Both the position numbers and the translations under genes were made by a program. Positions 63,341-64,000 of a stretch of DNA of 64,000 bases are shown piece after piece. The notes beneath the pieces were generated by a model. That model ran no database searches. It saw nothing but the letters and a program-made list of their open reading frames with translations, and was not told where the DNA came from. Every line of letters begins with the position of its first letter. Position 1 is the first letter of the stretch. The stretch is from positions 2,179,501-2,243,500 of the forward strand of contig NZ_CP033324.1 of NCBI RefSeq assembly GCF_003710085.1, read 5' to 3'. The DNA is from Nocardioides pantholopis (GTDB taxonomy: Bacteria; Actinomycetota; Actinomycetes; Propionibacteriales; Nocardioidaceae).

Positions 63341-64000
63341 ATGGCCACGCGAGCACCTGCGACCGACGGCCGGCGTACTGCAGCGGCAGCCCGGCGCCGC
63401 GTGCGCGAGCAGGAGATCATCGCCGCGACCCGGGCGCTCTTCGACCAGCGCGGGGTCCGCGACGCCCAGATCGACGACATCGCGCGCGCGGTCGGGATCA
63501 ACCGGGCGATCGTCTATCGGCACTTCAGCGGCAAGGAGGAGCTCTTCGCGCTGACGCTGGTGGAGTACCTCGACGAGCTGCGCGAGGCCCTCGAGGCCGC
63601 CGCGCCCGGCGCGCCGCCCACGGAGCGGCTGACCGCCATCATCGGCGCCTTCGTCGAGTACGGCGGCACGCACCCGGCGTTCGTGGACTGCGCCCAAACC
63701 CTGATGCGGCGCTCCGGCCCCGAGCTGCTCGACGAGATCTCCGAGAGCGCGCTGTTCCGCCTGGGCCGCGCCATCTCCTCGTGCCTCGCGGTGCTCATCG
63801 GGGTGCTGGAGGAGGGTGTCGCCCGGGGGGACTTCCGGGTCGCGAACCCCACCCTGCTCGCGAACACGCTCTACGCCAGCGGCCTCGGCGCGCTCCAGCT
63901 GGCCCGGGTCGGCATCCTCGTCATGGAGGAGTCCCCCGGTGTGCCGACCGTCGGCACGATCTCCGCGGACCAGGTCCGCGACTACCTCGTCACCTCCGCG
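63341..64000 (+). CDS. TetR-family transcriptional regulator, cut by window end
   Basis: 220 codons are visible with no stop before the right edge. The N-terminal helix-turn-helix (about 22-68) reads REQEIIAATRALFDQRG, IDDIARAVGINRAIVYRHFSGKEELF, the TetR signature. The C-terminal domain is helical (AFVEYGGTHPAFVDCAQ, TLLANTLYASGLGALQLARVG) and would bind an unknown ligand. Start ATG 63341 is supported by the leaderless hexamer. The regulated genes probably lie beyond the window or in the divergent direction. Confidence 0.88.
   Translation, partial: MATRAPATDGRRTAAAARRRVREQEIIAATRALFDQRGVRDAQIDDIARAVGINRAIVYRHFSGKEELFALTLVEYLDELREALEAAAPGAPPTERLTAIIGAFVEYGGTHPAFVDCAQTLMRRSGPELLDEISESALFRLGRAISSCLAVLIGVLEEGVARGDFRVANPTLLANTLYASGLGALQLARVGILVMEESPGVPTVGTISADQVRDYLVTSA

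Overview
The window comes from the chromosome of a high-GC actinobacterium. RbpA, WhiA, OpcA, a SufR-type regulator, an actinobacterial Vms1-like release factor and a LexA box of the actinobacterial type all fit this. Many genes have a TANNNT hexamer 6-7 bases before the start codon, the usual layout of leaderless actinobacterial transcripts. The palindromic intergenic repeats built on GGTCTCGACACGCTCG, together with the gene order, point to Nocardioides or a close relative (inference from memory, not from a search).

Layout. 1-4.9 kb: the 3' part of a cytochrome P450, an orphan histidine kinase, a choline/aminoglycoside-kinase-fold protein, and an overlapping ASCH / acVLRF1 / metallophosphoesterase trio. 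4.9-11.7 kb: the SUF iron-sulfur assembly operon sufR-B-D-ferredoxin-C-S-U-T on the minus strand. 11.8-16.6 kb: two small membrane proteins, an ABC-2 exporter, heme A synthase ctaA and, convergent to it, heme O synthase ctaB. 16.7-24.8 kb: a pentose-phosphate operon tkt-tal-pgi-zwf-opcA-pgl, mostly joined by 4-base stop/start overlaps. 24.8-34.7 kb, minus strand: a repeat-bounded AbiEi-like gene, rbpA, secG, the glycolytic genes tpiA-pgk-gap, then whiA-yvcK-rapZ-uvrC. 34.7-41.3 kb: a Rieske lipoprotein, uvrA with an SOS box, a divergent MBL hydrolase, a second orphan histidine kinase paralogous to the first, and a methionine aminopeptidase coupled to it. 41.3-56.6 kb is more variable: tandem sulfotransferase-like paralogues, small membrane and leaderless peptide genes, a flavin reductase and a luciferase-like oxidoreductase, a methyltransferase/alpha-toroid/methyltransferase/glycosyltransferase cluster, a ferredoxin-NADP reductase, an unusual two-pore-type channel, an MFS transporter and several small-domain proteins. 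56.6-64 kb: uvrB, a cardiolipin-synthase-like phospholipase D, an AlkA-like glycosylase, DUF1905, an ATP-dependent DNA ligase, a repeat block, and a TetR regulator cut by the window end.

Working together: NADPH and pentoses come from the zwf/OpcA/pgl/tkt/tal set. Triose metabolism comes from tpiA-pgk-gap, next to the morphogenesis and carbon-control genes whiA-yvcK-rapZ. Fe-S supply comes from SUF, and cytochrome oxidase heme from ctaA/ctaB. All three excision-repair genes uvrA, uvrB and uvrC lie in the window.

A caution on quality. sufT, sufU, sufD, secG and tpiA each carry apparent single-base insertions, mostly in short G/C runs, that break conserved essential genes. All are consistent with +1 changes, so sequence error is the likeliest cause. 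No tRNA, rRNA, CRISPR array, transposase or phage gene was seen. The best candidates for new biology are the paralogous orphan kinases with a shared unknown sensor region, the ASCH-acVLRF1-phosphoesterase unit, the repeat-bounded AbiEi-like gene with a perfect 18-bp palindrome at its start, and a 33-residue leaderless peptide.
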